Origin: Trematomus loennbergii
Taxonomy: Eukaryota > Chordata > Actinopteri > Perciformes > Nototheniidae
Length of the DNA: 64,000 nt
Direction of reading: 5' to 3'
NCBI GenBank assembly: GCA_012861695.1
Contig: JAAOOA010000629.1
Location: forward strand, 130,001-194,000
The notes under the pieces are model-generated. The model ran no database searches. It saw only the letters and a program-made list of their open reading frames with translations, and was not told the DNA's origin. Below, one piece after another: positions 61,811-64,000 of this stretch. Each line of letters starts with the position of its first letter. The first letter of the stretch is position 1. Both the position numbers and the translations under genes were made by a program.

Positions 61811-64000
61811 CTCTCTCAATTCAATTCAATTCAATAAGCTTTATTGGCATGAATGTCAGGTGAACAATATTGCCAAAGCGTCAAGGATAATACAATTCAA
61901 TAAAATTGATAAAAATACAAATACAATTCATTCATTAAACAATTTACAACAATATATTATTACAAAACCTCAAGTATGAAATGTAAAAAGAAAGAAAGAA
62001 AAGAGAGCCATGAAGTAGAGGAGATCAGAGTGAGCTGTGAGGAACAGCTGTTATGTGTTGTTGCTGTCTCTGAGGCTGTGACATGCGCTCACATATTTCG
62101 CTGCTTCTATGCTGCTGGCACTATTTTCTCCAAGTACATGTTGCATTTTATTCTGGTCAGACAGTGATTCAAAATCTTGGAGTTTACATGTTATCTTTGT
62201 AAAGAACTTTGTTCTAATGTCTTGGTATGTTTGACAGTGCAGCAGGAAGTGTTGCTCTGTCTCCACCTGTCTCTGTGGACAGAGCTGACACAGCCTCTCT
62301 TCTCTAGCCAGGTCTGCCTGTGTCGGCCAGTCTCTACGGCCAGGCTGTGGTCACTGAGTCTGTACATTGTTAATGTCTTCCTCAGTTTGGGATCAGTCAC
62401 GGCGGTCAGATAGTTTGCCACCGTGTACTGTCTGTTTAGAGCCAAATAGCATTGAAGTTTGTTTTGGGTTTGCGTGGTACATGTCCAATAGTTGTTAGCT
62501 ATGATTTGGTTGGGCCAGATTGTGTGAGGGCTGTCCTGAGGCCTTGTCCTGTTAGAGGAGGTGAGCCTCAGCACCAGCTGGTTGAGGGGACTCCTCTCTA
62601 TGTTCTCCTCTTGGCAATGGAGGGCTTTGTAATGGTAGGAGTTGGGATCACTGGTTTTTAGGTGGTTGTAGAATTTGACTGCTCTTTTTTGTATCCTAAT
62701 TAAAAGGGGGAATTGGCCTAGCTCAGCTCGGCATCCATTGTTGGGGGTGTTCCTGTGGACTCTCAGGATGCTCTTGCATATCTCCGCATGTAGGGTTTCT
62801 ATTGGGTGTTTGTCCCATTTATCAAAGTCTTGATTTCCAAGGGGACCCCACACTTCGCTACCATACAGTATGATTGGTTCTATTATTGAATTGAATATTT
62901 TGAGCCAGATTCTAACAGGTATATCTATATTTGAAGACTTTTTGATAGCATAGAAAGCCTTTCTTCCTTTGTCTCTGAGATCATTAATGGCCAGATTGAA
63001 ATTTCCTGTTGAAGTAATTTTGAGTCCCAAATATGTGTAGCTGTGTGTGTGTTCTATGTCAGTGGAGCCCAGTAAGAAGCGGTGTGGGTTCCCTGACCCC
63101 TGGGTCGTTTCTGGAAGACCATAATCCTGGTCTTTTCCAGATAACTGTCAGGGCCCAGGTCTGACAGAAGCTTTGCAGATGATCCATTTGCTGTTGTAAT
63201 GCTCCTTAGATGGAGCTAGCAATATTAGATCATCTGCAAACAGGAGGCATTTAATTTGTGTGTCAGAGAGGGTGAGTCCAGGGATATCGGATTGTTCTAA
63301 TGATTTAGCCAATTGATCAATATAAATGTAAATAGGGTGGGGCTGAGACTGCAGCCCTGTTTCACCCCTCTACTTTGGGGGAAGAAATCTGTTTCCATAT
63401 TGCCATTTTCACAGCACATTTATTATTTGTATACATTGTTTTAATGATATCATATGTTTTCCCCCCTACACCGTTTTCAATCAACTTCAGGAACAGACCG
63501 TTATGCCAAATTGAGTCGAATGCTTTTTTGAAATCTACAAAACAAGAGAAAATCTTCATTTTGGTGGACATGTTTATGAATGAGGGTGTGGAGGGTATAT
63601 ATATGGTCTGTAGTCCGATGGTGTAAATCCAATCTGACTCTTGCTCAGGACATTATGTTCACTGAGGAAGTCTTGCAGTCGGCTGTTTAGGATGCTGCAG
63701 AATCACTTCCCCAGGTTGCTGCTGACACATATGCCTCGGTAATTGTTTGGGTCAAATTTATTTCCATTTTTAAATATTGGTGTGATGATTCCTTTGCTCC
63801 AGATGTCAGGGAAATGTCCAATGCTCAGAACCAGGTTGAATAGTTTCAACATGGCAGTGTTGAACTTATGGCTGCTAAATTTCAGCATTTCATTTAAAAT
63901 GCCATCAGGACCGCTGGCCTTCCTTGGTTGTAGGGCCTGGGTTTTAGCCAGGAGCTCTTCCTCAGTAATGTTATAGTCTAAAGGGTTCTGGTTGTCTTTA
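61811..64000 (-). mobile_element. LINE copy 3: 3' half, continues off the right edge
   Basis: Same family as 1-10540. On the minus strand the 3' end is ccaataaagcttattgaatt followed by attgaattga repeats (61818-61840). It holds the C-terminal domain, the RT and, up to the right edge, the region equivalent to 6391-6540. It supplies the uninterrupted reference for the nested insertion near 1938-6390. Confidence 0.88.
62191..63900 (-). pseudogene. LINE ORF2: reverse transcriptase and C-terminal domain (frameshifted)
   Basis: Minus-strand pieces read ITPIFKNGNKFDPNNYRGIC (63703-63888), FVDFKKAFDSIWHNGL (63362-63571) and the catalytic FADDLILLA (about 63215-63247). A 279-residue C-terminal frame follows (62191-63030) with ILYGSEVWGP and the WDKHPIETLHAEICKSILRV block. 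Frame changes near 63640, 63360 and 63150 break it. The C-terminal frame is unusually well preserved compared with copies 1 and 2. Confidence 0.85.

Overview
The window looks like nuclear DNA of a percomorph-type teleost fish. It has split exons with GT-AG borders and nested LINE, hAT, Harbinger and TTAA elements of kinds common in fish. It also has many long (CA)n tracts and minisatellites. There are no bacterial-style operons. The host content is part of a tandem cluster of scavenger-receptor cysteine-rich (SRCR) receptor genes on the + strand. Most remaining sequence is transposon debris.

Layout. 1-10540: two partial head-to-tail copies of one minus-strand LINE (SGNH-esterase ORF1 type); the second is interrupted by a nearly full-length 4.45 kb CR1/L2-like LINE. 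10804-14640: the 3' end of an upstream SRCR-family gene (frameshifted Ig-like exon, transmembrane exon, cytoplasmic exon, 3' UTR). 14641-23340: intergenic, dominated by minisatellites and old repeats. 23340-28266: candidate promoter, signal-peptide exon and 33-bp exon 2 of a second SRCR gene. 28512-45350: a degenerate minus-strand LTR retroelement with a lysine-tRNA-like primer site, whose 3' LTR is split by an 11.1 kb TTAA-flanked insertion full of long inverted repeats. 45640-47545: an old repeat split by a hAT MITE. 47771-61504: an array of nine SRCR exons (B0, A1/B1, A2/B2, A3/B3, A4/B4), partly produced by a very recent 3.6-3.9 kb tandem duplication. 61811-64000: the 3' half of another LINE of the first family.

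How the genes work together. All SRCR exons of the second gene are single-exon domains with the same phase (1-1), so they can be added, lost or skipped as modules. An eight-cysteine group B domain (A) alternates with a six-cysteine domain (B) that lacks the C2/C7 pair. A1, B1, B2, B3 and A4 are open. B0, A2, A3 and B4 carry small frameshifts or a damaged splice border, so the locus as assembled is a pseudogene, relies on exon skipping, or contains assembly errors. The Ig and transmembrane exons of this second gene are not in the window. Four insertions (the L2-like LINE, both complete Harbinger MITEs and the TTAA element) can be checked against an unoccupied paralogous site inside the same window.
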